Source of the DNA: Kappaphycus alvarezii
Lineage: Eukaryota > Rhodophyta > Florideophyceae > Gigartinales > Solieriaceae
NCBI GenBank assembly: GCA_002205965.3
Contig: NADL03000612.1
Span: 248,001 to 312,000, forward strand
Length of the DNA stretch: 64,000 nucleotides
Direction: 5' to 3'
Shown: one piece after another, positions 22,111-33,774 of the stretch
Position numbering within the stretch: position 1 is the first letter of the stretch
Layout of the letters: each line of letters opens with the position of its first letter
Made by a program: the position numbers and the translations under genes
The notes under the pieces: generated by a model
Database searches by the model: none
The model's input: the letters and a program-made list of their open reading frames with translations, nothing else
Told to the model about the DNA's origin: nothing

Positions 22111-24715
22111 GCATGCAGCAATGTATGTACTGCTGGCTAACGTCACAATCTATTGCTGCTGCAACACCACATTAAATGCTGTTTATCAGCATTTTTTACT
22201 GCTTCCTAAATGGCTTTTTCACTGGTAGGAAGGATAGAACTCAGTGCCACTAGCAGTGTTGTTTTTAGGGCTGTAGACTCTGGTTTCTCTGATACAGGGA
22301 CAATGAATATACTAAGTGGCAGTACGACAACCTTTGTTGAGGGAACATGGGATTCAATGATGTTAGCATTACAAGCAGTACTCACGAAGTGGTGATTTTC
22401 CTGCCGATCAGCAGTACGAGTTTTGCTCCGTCAGTGGCGATTTCGGAGTTGTCAGCTACATCATTTGGTGCTTCGACGGTGCTGAAGTAACAGCTTGACG
22501 CACTGTATTAGGTGCTGCCGCAGTGGTTAATACATCAACGTTGGCAATGGATCCATTGCCTCTGCAGTGAAGGTTGCGCTGCTTGCATTGTCTCCTTTGC
22601 TGTTCACTAGACAGTGCTTAATACGTTACTATACAATAAATATATATGTACACATCCGGAAGACATAGTTGCTGCCGCCGGTACCCTTGGACCAGATCTG
22701 GTCGCCCTAGGGTATAGTCCTTTCCATTTCCTATCCGATTCTTGGTGGGAACCTGCCTTTCATATTGACATAGTAGAAAGGTTCACCGCTGAAAATTGTT
22801 CCACTACGATCAAATCGATATCCAGTAGGGTCTCGAGCACATTTTTCAGTACAGAAAACCCATATGCATGAACAATAGCAATCCGACGTACATTCCGTGT
22901 AAGCTTGAGGATTAAAAACGTTTCGGGCAGTAGGCGGGATCCCGCCTGCGGAAACTCCACGGACAAAGCACCACGCGTTGATATTTTGCACCTTAACACG
23001 ACGGCCCATGTTCCTTCCAGAATGATGTCACTGCTATCTGAGCTCAGAATCGCGACTATTGCAAAGTACTTCACCACGACATCATCTCTGGTACAAGAAA
23101 GCAAGAGACGGTCGCCTCTGGCCAAGGCCGCCGAACTGAGAACGGTTCTTGCGACGCATCCAGAGTACAAACAGTGGTGAGGGACCGATCGGCCCTTATA
23201 CTTACCTCCGTCGTACTTCACTTTCTTGATGAGTTTCGCATGTTTTGCAAGAGTGACTGCGGTTTCACTCGCATCTCCGCACTCTTCTATTTAATTTCCA
23301 TATATTATTTTTGCCGTTACTACTGCGTGTGTAATGTCTATCGTCGCGTTCGTTCCGATCGGAACAACTTTGGCATCTTCGTCTCTCAATTCACCAAAAA
23401 TCTTCCACCATTCTGCGCCTGTATGAACCTTACATTTATTTTCCCCTGAACCCATGCGCTTCAAGACAGGACCTCTCAAAGATAAATTGACGATGTTACT
23501 TGCGTATTCACGGGCACTGAGATCGTCCTTTGCATGCATTAGTATAGACATTGTCTCTTCTCCAAACATCAAACGATACACAGCGAATTTCATATAGTCC
23601 GTATCACCAGATGATTTTTTGTACGACTCAGTGTGAGAAAAACTCCGAAGTAGAGCGACGCGGCCTTGCCCACCGTTAGCTAGACAATGAACGACAGCCC
23701 ATACATATGTAACCGATTGGAGACGTTAAGTAATCATTAGTTCCGAAAGAGGCGTCGATGTAGACTCGTAAATGGATATATTTTTCTTACGATTTGAGAT
23801 ACTTCAGCACTTGATCATTATTCTTCAGCCTTTTAATAGCTTCGCTTTAAAGAAAAATGAACTCATTGTTTTATTACTCTTCAGTAACCTGTGCGGCTCG
23901 GTTTACAAGGCAGATTGTATCTGGGCATAAATGGCGGGCCCATGCAACAGCTACTCTTGCACTTCAAAAATTATTAAAAGTTTCATCTTCTGATAAGATT
24001 GAAAATCGACTTAAATATATATAGGCTGTTCGACCTCTATAGATCCGACTTTATTTCGGCTTATATGCAGTCCAAAGAAGTTCAAGATGTTCCACTCTCT
24101 TGGCTTAAACTAAAAGTTGTGATTGACGTTCAAACTGCAAATTCCTAGGCCCAAGAGAGTCGTCAATATACATACTTACTAAAAATGTTGCTCTTTCTTT
24201 TTCAATTTTCGTCCATAAATACACTGATGAGTCGCCCGTTAAATTGCAGAGATCAATAATATCCTTCATATAGAAATAAATGGAGTGCATCCAATAGTCT
24301 TCACTGGCGAAAAGTCCGTACAGATGTCGGCGAAGCCGAAATTATTGACCCAACTCTACCTTGAAGTACGCAAGAGCCTTTTGAAGAGGATGTAAAAATA
24401 TTTACCATCTCAGTAAGTCGCTGATTTTCAAGTATGCGTGCCTGATATTAATCGAGCACACTTAGTACCCGTTGAATGCTACGAAAGATACTATAATTCT
24501 CGAGTAAATTTGTTGCATTACCGCATATTATGAAGGAGGAGATTCTTTCGCTGTCCTTGTTCCCCTGTAGAATATACCTGGCCTTAGCGCTTTCAAGAAG
24601 TGTCCCGACTGTAGTGCAGTCATCACGACTACTGTTCTGCAACCGGCAGATCCGATTTTGGTGATCTTTTTATGATCCAATTTTTTGTACAGGGCATCCC
24701 ACTGCTACTACAAAC

Positions 24716-24751
24716 TTGTCCTTACTGTACAGTTCAATACAGTAAGGACAA
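24716..24751. repeat. Perfect 14-bp hairpin next to LTR-like repeat B
   Basis: TTGTCCTTACTGTA (24716-24729) and TACAGTAAGGACAA (24738-24751) are exact inverted copies with an 8-nt loop, 32 bp before LTR-like repeat B. Confidence 0.75.
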
Positions 24752-24783
24752 ATTTTTATTGTCTACTAGATTTAGTCTTGGAC

Positions 24784-25620
24784 TGTATACTCATCGTAAG
24801 GGCCAAAGGGCGTGCACTCCGGACTAGTCGGCCCTAAACTTGGACCTAATATTTTCGCAAGCGCAAGCCACCCATTGGGCCAAGTGTCGACTAGCTCACC
24901 TTTAACTTGGATGTTTTTTTCTTTGCTGACATCGACTTTACTTACTTCACCGAATTCTGTCGTCCTAGCTTAGCTAACTAGCAATGTTTATACCAACCTG
25001 GCCAATAGGGACCCCGATTAAACATCTATTCCGGTGTTGGCTCTGAAATTGACTCCCAAATTCCACATTTGCAGCACCCTTGCCAATGGGAACTTTGGCT
25101 ATAACCGTGTTTATCCGCCCGGATTCCCCCGTTTTTACTTTCCCTTTCCCTCTCTACCCCATATTTTACCATCCTTTCCATTGTTCGTTTGTGATATTTA
25201 CTCACATTTGGCCCCCTGGACTCCGGCGTCTATATAAAAATACGAACTTCAAGTTTGTCGCTGGTGACAACATCCGTATCTCTAAAGGGTATATTCAGCA
25301 CAGCTGATCCATTTTTACCTCTTCTTTGTCCAGTGTTACACCCCTGGTGTCTACGGTTCTTTAGAATCGATCCATACCAAGTTTCTAGCATTCCGCGGAT
25401 CACGGTCCGGCCTTACAACCAGGAAGACAAGTATAACTTCCAGCCGTCCAAGGAGTCAACCCCGTTACTCCCTCCACTTCTCTTCGCCATCGGCGAGCTG
25501 TACTACTGCATCGCAGGGTGCTTAAAGAGAAAGAGGGAAAGCGAACACCCAGTGAGTCTTGGTGTGAGTGAGTGTTACTTATTTCATTGTCCGACGTGAT
25601 TCCATTCCTAGAAGAGAACA
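24784..25620 (+). repeat. LTR-like repeat B, nested in the 21-30 kb element
   Basis: An 837-bp unit starting TGTATACTCATCG and ending GAGAACA, the inverted relative of 13466-14296. It sits between the reverse transcriptase and integrase portions of the large minus-strand retroelement, so it landed there after that element did. It looks like a solo LTR of a different family. No flanking duplication is visible. Confidence 0.65.
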
Positions 25621-28600
25621 ACTTCGCACTGCGAATTGCGGCGCACCGAAATTTTTCAGAGATAAGATAAATCTTCCCCCAAAATATTGGCTTTGTCGGG
25701 TACGGTTTGTTCATCTACAACCTCGAATGTTACAAGGCTAAGAGTCGGAGTGACTCCTGTTGTTTTGCATTTTCAAAATTTGCGCTTTTCTCCCTCAAGT
25801 CGTTTGGTGCTAGAATATCTGTCATAAGCGTCTCATGATTGATAAACTCGGTATTTCTAGAGGCTTCCGATCTACATCTTCCCGTTATCTTCATTCCGTT
25901 CGCGAAGTATTTCACCTACAGCTTGAAATGTATTCCCTACTGCTAGAGATTGGTTACTAACAGTGTTTTTCTTGTACTGCTTGACTTTGTCAGCATAAAA
26001 TTGAATAGACCTTCCCTTTACGTTGAGCTAAAGTACATTGACGGTTGTATTGAGAACTTTATACGGGACTTTCCAGGAATCAGAATCATCACGGTACACC
26101 ATTAAATCGTCACCAATCCTTAGATGAGTCATCGTGGCAGCCGTTATTTGGCATCAGAGGGCTTTTGAGACCTTACTAGACGCAGCAATCTGCAGCATCC
26201 CTTTCCGAGCTTTGTCAAGAGCTATCATGTGTTCTACTTGGTTTGGTAAGGCGGTTGGCGTTAACGGAATACGTGGCATGATTTCGAAAACAAGAAGTGT
26301 TGGAAACAACTCGTTCGGTCCAGCTGTGTCTTTAAGTATTTTAACTGCAGAATTCGGCACTGGTTGGATGGACATATTCGGATGTTCGAACCTTACCTTA
26401 CGTCATATCCATCTTAGAATATAATGGTATCTTTTTCCGACGCCCAGCGAGTTAAGACTTCCAACTTCGGCAAGGATAAGCTTTACTCCGTCTAAGTGGC
26501 ATAGATTCTTGAATCGGATGGAGTAAAATTGTGGCCCTGCGTCTGTATGAAGTTCAATGGCGTGTGCTGTTTATCAAATTACTCGGGCACTAAATATAGG
26601 TTCTCCAAACTCCACCGTATTCTCTTGGTGTAGGAAGGCTGCTGCGTTAGACTTCGTGTCCTTGTCCACGAGGTGAAGGGTTCTGTAACCCTCGAGTGAG
26701 AAGCGGCTACAACTGAGAGCGCGGTTGAATATTACATCTTCAGTCGGCAAACTAACTCTAAAATAACTTGTTTTCTCACTAAAGCGTGGGCAGATGTCGC
26801 AGGAGTCTTCAATACGCTGCAGGGTTTCCAGTGTCTTTTGTGAGCATTATTCCGCCCTAGCGCGTCACAAGACAGAGAAATTTCGTCGTGACTATGGGTG
26901 CTAAAATTGCCAATGCGCTTTGCGAAACTAGTCGTCTGTGAATAGAATTTCGCTGTCCACATCCTCAGCAATAAAAAGAAGTCCGTGCTTCCTAGTGAGT
27001 TCAATTTCCCATTTTCCACTCCAGAGAACGGTTTCATTGTTCTTTAGATCAATTGATACTTCGTAATCATCGAGAAACTCTAGTTAGATCAGAAAAGGAA
27101 CATTGAAGTGATAGACTCAACATCTAAAGCAGGAAACGTTGTAGCATTCAAAGAGATGCAAATATTGATGAAACCCATTTCTTTGTATCTGCTGTTGACG
27201 AACCTGCAAAAGCGGCGGCCATATGCTTTCCACGGAGCGAACTTAACTTTCTTTAACGCGAAAAATGCCATCGCTTGCTAAGTAGTGATAACTGACTTTT
27301 GCGCTCCAGTATCAAAAAATTCCCTATAGATATGATTATTCTCGTCAACGTCTGTGGGTAAAATGTAGAATAAAGTCTCTCCCCCACTTAGAATGGTGTC
27401 TAGTGATTCCTAAACGTCAATGTGGTATTCTAAATCTCCGTCATGAGAGAAAAGCTCACGGGCGTCGTCTTTCCTTCCTGGTAAGTAGCCGGAAGGTTTG
27501 ACAACGGATCACCGGAGTTTCTCATGCTGGAACAGTGCATTATCCGTAATTCTTAGCCCCAGAAAAACTCCCAAAGACATTTTGGTCGGAGTGGCCGCAC
27601 TGATTATCTGGTATTTCGGAGTTCCCAGCCGTTTGATGTTCAAGCTGGCAGCAGAGCTCGGCTAGATCGTGATGGGTACAGTTCCCAATGTTCGATTTAT
27701 TTATAGAGTGATATTCTAGCTTGTTCGCAGCATCTCGATCAACGTTGAACGGTCTAGGCCAGTCTTCAAGCAGAGGAGTCCTATCAATACATTTGAAGGA
27801 TCTCGAAACGGTGAGAGGTTCATCCCGTTTGATATCTTTGTTGAACTTTCGGAACTGATTTGAGCATATTGACGATGGTTTATGTCCACAACTTCTCTTT
27901 CCATTAAACAGTATCCCAAGAACATCGGCATCTCGGGCAATTCTCGATTGTTTTGCCCCATTGAATATTTCTCCTTTGAGACGAGCGATCTCGGCATCTT
28001 TGTTTAGTTGAAGCTGTGCTTCTAGCTCGCCTTACAGTTTCTGAAAATTGAAGTTGCATGTGGCAACAAGGGCAAGTGGTTTTGTGGCCCATTCGTATCC
28101 AGCTACAGCCGAAGGAAGGTTCCCAACCTTGCGTGCATCACCGCGATAAGTAATTGGAGCTTGACCAGACAATGTGGTGATTGCCTTGTATACCTTTTTT
28201 AAGGCAGTAGGAACTTCCATTGCCTCTGCAACATACTTGCCCATTTGGAGAAACTTAAGGATATTCTTAACTTTATTCTGGTGGGCAACTGCATTGACTC
28301 CTTTTCGATTTGATCCAAGGCCCTTTGAAACGTCTAGGCGTACCCTTCCACAGAGTCTAGATAAAATCGCTTAGCATCTCCACGTAAGAGATCGTAAAGA
28401 TAGTGATGTCTCTGTATCGGGACATTCGTCGACAAATTCCTGGCAGCATTCTCCTATATCCCCGAAAATTTCTTTTCGCCCTCTCTTAGTCTCATATCCA
28501 TGTTTTGTGCTAGTTTTTTTGAACACGTAACACTCGATTGATTTGGTGTGCTCTGTGAGGGACTAGGAGTGAGCACCTCCTTGGGTTGATTCCACCTACT

Positions 28601-29950
28601 GGCAGAAATGATTCCTTTCACAATTTCTATAGAAGCATTTCGATCTTCCTCATCTGGGTGGAGATTAGAGGATAGAGCCATGAGTATTTGTCTAGATGTG
28701 TGTTTGACAAGATTTTCTCCTCTCCAGTCAAAAAATTTCTCAACTACGGGAGTAAGCCAGTAACGGCGCTGAGGCTCCTTTCAAACAGAACAGCAAGTGG
28801 AAAGAGTTCTGCGACTGTTTTAACCAGTATCGCCCCTGTCAATGAATTGTCTGATTCTAGAATGTGTATAGTAGTTACAAATCCCTTCTGTACAATCTCC
28901 ATTGAGTCAAGTGTTGATTATGGCAAAGTTCCGATAAATGCAGTAGAAGTTTGATTCCGATCCCCACCACTCATCCAAAATGGTAAATATCCCGTTCCAG
29001 AAGCGGTAGCCTGGGCTCGACCTGTTGCAGTACTGGTAGTGCGTTACTCCAAACTTGGGATTTGTGGGTCGAGGGAGAGTGCACCACAATTTTTTATGTT
29101 ACTATAACCGCAGTGACTTGTAGATACTCTTCCTAAACCTCACACGTTGCCTGCGGTCCATCTCTTTGCACGGAATTTGATTCTTGATATTGTCTGTGCT
29201 GCATTGAATGGTCACGGTTATGTCCTGTCTTTCCTGGCTGCGCCATTCAGCGGCATTGCTACAAACTTGCACAGATTGATGCACTGAGCATTGGATTCTC
29301 GTCGATATACTTCAATATTAGAGTAAATACAACAGCGGCTATTAATAACACAGAGGAAAGTGGCCAGCGGTGAGCGCCTTGGTCTGATATCTCGACTGGC
29401 TGAGATTGGTCATTGCTTGCATATTTCAGACGATTGAGTGCAAATATGAATAACCTGCGATATAAAATCCTTCCCGAGAGGCCGCCCAGTTGATATTTAT
29501 CCGGTTCTTCACAGGAATGTGTTCAACAGCGTCAGACTGAACAGCAGGATACGAGAAGATACAGTACCCGGTCTGCCAGACCGTCACGCAGGCTTCTAGA
29601 CAGCACTGCACCGAAACGCAGTACCCAGGCCCCTACGCAACTTACTAGGATTGCAGACAGTAACTAAGCATCAGGCCTACTATCCAGTGCGTGCTAGGTA
29701 CAAATCAAATTCGCACCCACTCCAGTATAGTTCAGTTTATCAATCCTGTTCCGAATCATTCTGAGTTACCTGAAAGAATTTCATGCCAAACCATGTTTGG
29801 ATAAAATTCCATCTGACAACAAGAGTGATGGGATTGCGGATTGTTCAAAATGTCGCCAACTGTAGTTTTGTATCTTCAGCAGCTTAATTTGTTTTTTCAG
29901 GGGCAAACTTGTGCTCTCAGCGGCAGACTAATGACCCCAGCGATAGATTC

Positions 29951-30310
29951 TGGTATTTGTTACAACTTGGGGAGCACTGAAGAGTGGTACTGACTGCAGT
30001 TCCGACGTCTGGGATTATTTCAGTTCAGTTCCCGTTTATCTACCACTCTGGTGGTTATTTTTCTTGTACGCTTCCCTCCCCCGAGGAGAACTGGAAGAAA
30101 AATTACTGTACATATATATATCCAGTAAGAAAAGCAACCTAAAGTATGCAGCATAGTATTAATACGGTGCAGTATTGCGTAATGGTATATAGTAACCTGA
30201 CATTAAAAACAATTGAAAAATAAAGACGCTAAAATGAGATTGCGAAAGTTCGACGTGGGTAATTAAACTACGAAAGCACGTAAAAGGCGTTGGATATGTA
30301 ATTTCTCACA
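29951..30310 (-). repeat. 5' LTR of the 21-30 kb element
   Basis: Partner of 20958-21412. It contains CACTCTGGTGGTTATTTTTC, ACTGTACATATATATATCC and GCGTAATGGTATATAGTAAC. Confidence 0.65.
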
Positions 30311-32475
30311 ACAAAGTCCTGAATACTCTACTATAAAGAACCTAAAAACTTAAGGTTGGATGAGTTGGCTATACTCTGCGTGCTGTGAGCCGCGACAAAG
30401 TACATGCAGATGTGACAAACGTGGAATAAATCGCTCTACTAAGCTGTTTATATTGTACTTATACAACTTCACTCCAATTGCTAAGCACGGCCCAGAACTG
30501 GTGTACTTCTAATCAATGATGCCTCTTTGGTCCTAGAGACCAGGTTAGGGGCACTTTATATAGACCACAGAGGAGCACTAAATGCAGACTGGGTACGTTG
30601 CTGATAGAATACTACTGTACGTGTTACTGCACTTTGCTGACAATACACTTGTACATGCAACGTACTAATTGAACCCGAATAGTACTCTACTGTTGTAAAA
30701 GATAACTAATGGCTATAGCTAATATATTAAGATTGTTTACATCCTGGGATTAGGATGATGCGTAATGAATCACGAACACTGAAACGATTCTACGCTAAGA
30801 TTAAAAAGAGTCACGTTTGATGAGCTGTTTACCCGAACGAGGGGGTGGTTTAATAACTTTGGCGAATGGACATAAAACGAACACGGCTATTTTCCCTTTG
30901 GGAATAAGGTGGCTTGAAGCTACAGGATACATGGAGGGAAGCATTCCTTGCCTGTAATTGACATAGTATCTGCAAAGTATACGAACGGGCAGACTGGTCG
31001 GCTTATAATTGGTTAGGCAGACTTGTTTGAACGAAATTCCTACCCAACGACGATGGGTCGCGTTGCTATGTGAACCCGCATTGCGGGAATATGTAACATG
31101 AATTTGGACGCCGAATTGAGGGCCTAATTTGAAAAACGAGCGACAATTCAGCTTTATGTCGTCGCCGCCAGAGGAATCTGAGCTGGGAAAACTACTATAA
31201 AGGGGAACAAGGTAAATTCCTGAGTAAAGAAAGGTAGAGGACAGAAAGTGCAACCCAGTTCTGCCGATCTTCTTGCCTCATCAAACTCATCGATTGAAAG
31301 TGACGATTAACTCAACGATCACTACAATTTGCGTTAACTTTACTACTAATTCAACAACTGTACACTATATAGGGTATATCTCGTATTTTATGGAGCGGTC
31401 TGACCAAAATCAGTCTTTCCGAGGTGGACCACACGGGTACAATGTAGCAACGTGCAGTAGAGGGATGGATATTTACTCAATGGGTACTCGTTGCTTATCG
31501 TGTTTGTGCACCAACTTATCCACTATTCAGTTAAGAACTAACTGGATGGACCAAATCGGTCACGTGCAGTGGGGTGCGCGATACGATGTCCATAGCCACC
31601 GACGACCACAAAGAGCAACTGTTACGCTGGTAGATGCCTGTGCGAATATTCGCGTCCGAGATGTTTCATTTCCTGGCTACAAGCGGTACAAACTCCTCGA
31701 TGAATAATGCCGTCTCTGGGAAAAGGGGTACCGAGAGATTCGAATACCAGTGGCTGAAATTGGAAATCTGGGTTGCGGAAGGGCAGGAAGGGGGCAGCAG
31801 GCGCCTTAACAGCTTTTGCTGTTAGGTCCTGGACCTTTCGTTGGTGAGTGAGGGCGGCAGCCCCACTGGCGACTTGCTTATCTGTGGTGATTGCGGACTA
31901 CCTGAACGGGGACTTCACGGCGACGTTGCATGTGATGGGTTGGTCTGGCAGGTCAGTTCCAGTGTCACGGGGGGGTTGCACGATAACAATGTCGGCGGGT
32001 CTGCAGTTCGCACTGGGGAGGAGATTCTCGACTTCAAACTCAAAATCATTGGGTTTCTACACTGGATCCTCGATATAAATGCAGTAAAGTTGTTATTACT
32101 GTATTATTAAGGGATAACTTATCGTGAATGTACGGTACGTGGTACTTTACTGTACAGCGTACGTACAGTAAAGTACCGTACAGTACACAAATGCAGCACA
32201 GTACTGTTGTACGTGGCGTAATGTACTGTAGACTTAGTAGCTTAGTGCATGTTAGCGTACAGGGTATGTTTAGACAAGTACAAATTGAGCTACCAATGGG
32301 ACCCATAGGGCCATTTAGAAAGTCTTTAGGAAATCCTGCTGGTGCCAGTCTTCCGATCAGCAGGCATCAGGTTGTTAAGACACACTTGGTCACAGTGCTT
32401 ACAACTTCCTCAGAGAGAAGTTGTAACAGTACTGTACTATAGTTTGTTATGTGCACCACTGTTAGTGTTGGCTAC
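30311..32475. other. Inter-element region with two divergent unknown ORFs
   Basis: Minus frame 30801-31253 (150 codons) and plus frame 31273-31707 (144 codons) start 20 bp apart and diverge. The minus product is Ser- and Pro-containing with no motif I know. The plus product has LRTNWMDQIGHVQWG, which weakly recalls VRSNWIVHVDQMQW near 17070. Both may be chance. From 32.1 kb the DNA is full of GTAC-containing palindromes, including a perfect 15-bp hairpin at 32141-32177. Confidence 0.25.
32141..32177. repeat. Perfect 15-bp hairpin in GTAC-rich DNA
   Basis: GGTACTTTACTGTAC (32141-32155) and GTACAGTAAAGTACC (32163-32177), separated by 7 nt. Imperfect pairing extends about 10 bp further on both sides. 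Confidence 0.8.
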
Positions 32476-32865
32476 TGTAGTATGCGCGGTGTAAGCGAGG
32501 GGGAGCAGGTAAGGAAGGCACAGTGAACGGGTACAAAGGTCCCCCGGGATGCAGTTGCAGTCCAGTATTTGGTTGTTTAGTACTGTAGTTCGGTTCAATA
32601 GAAAAGTCGATTTTCTCTCAATCTCCCAAAACTACCTCTCTCCTCACCCCCCGATTGGGCAGTGAGGGCTTCCTTCCTTATATAGTCTTTCGATAGCTAT
32701 AGAATAGCAGATACTGTACAGTAGACTATAGTCACTGTATTACCGGGCGCACAATACAGTAGTACTGCTACTAGGCTGTTTAGGGCACAAATCATTTGAA
32801 CTGCCAAGTCAGATCAGTTGTGGCCTGTGATTGGCCGCGACCGTTCGTACAATATACACTGTACA
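32476..32865 (-). repeat. 3' LTR of the 32-37 kb element
   Basis: Nearly identical to 37142-37532, including the shared GATGCAGTTGCAGTCCAGTA and ACTGTACAGTAGAC. The two LTRs differ by about 20 substitutions and two short indels. Confidence 0.9.
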
Positions 32866-33330
32866 ATATAACCCCCGATTAGTCCAAAGCGGTCCTCGTA
32901 CAGTAAAAGGCTTAATTAATAAACGCCTTGAACTGAATAATACGAAACGTAAACAATAAGTGTTCATACGGATTAAATTGAAAATAGCCGTTTTCCAAGC
33001 GTAGTACAGTACAGCAAACCATACAAACGCCTTCGCATTGGTCAAGAACGAACATTTTTGGGCACCTTGAAAAAACAATATAAAACTGCAACTTTGATGT
33101 CAGCAATGTTTGCCAAATGACGCACTTGACGAAAGCAATCGACATCTGATCTGTCGAGAGGTTGTACATATAACCTCCGAACTTCATCAGCATTCGCAGT
33201 TCTTCTTCAGCCGTCCATCAGCCATTTCTTCTTCTCCAAGGTTCCCATTGAACTACCCAGACCTTGTGAATGCCAACGCCCGCATCGGACACCATCTCCT
33301 CTACCCCCTCGAAATGGCTAGGGTTTCTCT

Positions 33331-33774
33331 TTGTACTGGTTCGACAGCAATCTCCTTGTAGATGACACTTCAGATGTCATTTTTGTCAGCGCGACAGGCC
33401 CGAAATTTGACCTGGACGAAAGCGGTTCTTCGAGGGCGAGAGACATGTCTCCAAAACCGTCACCTCCTACTGACATCGTGTCGTCTACGGAATCAGCAAA
33501 GACACCTGCCGCTGACTACCACTGGCACCGATTGGTAGATGATGAGGCGGTAGAGGTAGATTTCGGCGAAGAAGACTGTACACCCCAAACAGTGGACACG
33601 TGTTCAACATGTGTATCTTCATGGGACAGAAGGGTGAGAAGGATATATCTTTGTTACCGTGTGGAACTAATCTGCACTTCAATTTCAATTTGTCTGATTC
33701 TGCATCAATCTTGGCTTGGAAGGAACTATGCGCGGATATGGGATTTGCATCTCTTGGTAGGTTTCTATTACTGA
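33331..33774 (+). CDS. Unrecognised antisense ORF inside the 32-37 kb element
   Basis: A 147-codon plus-strand frame running against the element's own genes, in the part where a Copia reverse transcriptase would be expected. The first 100 residues look like real coding sequence: acidic and Ser/Pro-rich (FDSNLLVDDTSDVIFVSATG, SPKPSPPTDIVSSTESAK, DDEAVEVDFGEED). The last 45 are hydrophobic and may be out of frame. No domain is recognised. It could be captured host sequence, an accessory ORF or chance. Confidence 0.3.
   Translation: MYWFDSNLLVDDTSDVIFVSATGPKFDLDESGSSRARDMSPKPSPPTDIVSSTESAKTPAADYHWHRLVDDEAVEVDFGEEDCTPQTVDTCSTCVSSWDRRVRRIYLCYRVELICTSISICLILHQSWLGRNYARIWDLHLLVGFYY

Larger units (their letters stand above)
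20958..30310 (-). mobile_element. Large old Copia-order LTR retroelement fossil
   Basis: Two direct repeats, about 20958-21412 and 29951-30310, both of TG...CA form, bracket minus-strand coding debris in the order gag (about 28.7-27.7 kb), protease (about 27.3-27.1 kb, with DTGA), integrase (about 26.8-26.1 kb) and a Copia-type reverse transcriptase (about 24.3-24.1 kb, with a YIDD-like box). Integrase before reverse transcriptase is the Ty1/Copia order. The LTRs match only at roughly 70% and the coding parts are broken in dozens of places, so it is old. An unrelated LTR (24784-25620) is nested in it. No flanking target duplication was found. Confidence 0.68.

Noticed and set aside
22731-23221. 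Possible BAH-like chromatin domain on the minus strand
   Set aside because: Only loose resemblance in a decayed part of a retroelement. The supporting pieces lie in different frames and no diagnostic motif is clear.
30801-31707. Divergent 150- and 144-codon ORFs as a bidirectional gene pair
   Set aside because: No motif, no promoter element recognised, and lengths only slightly beyond chance; kept only as a low-confidence note.
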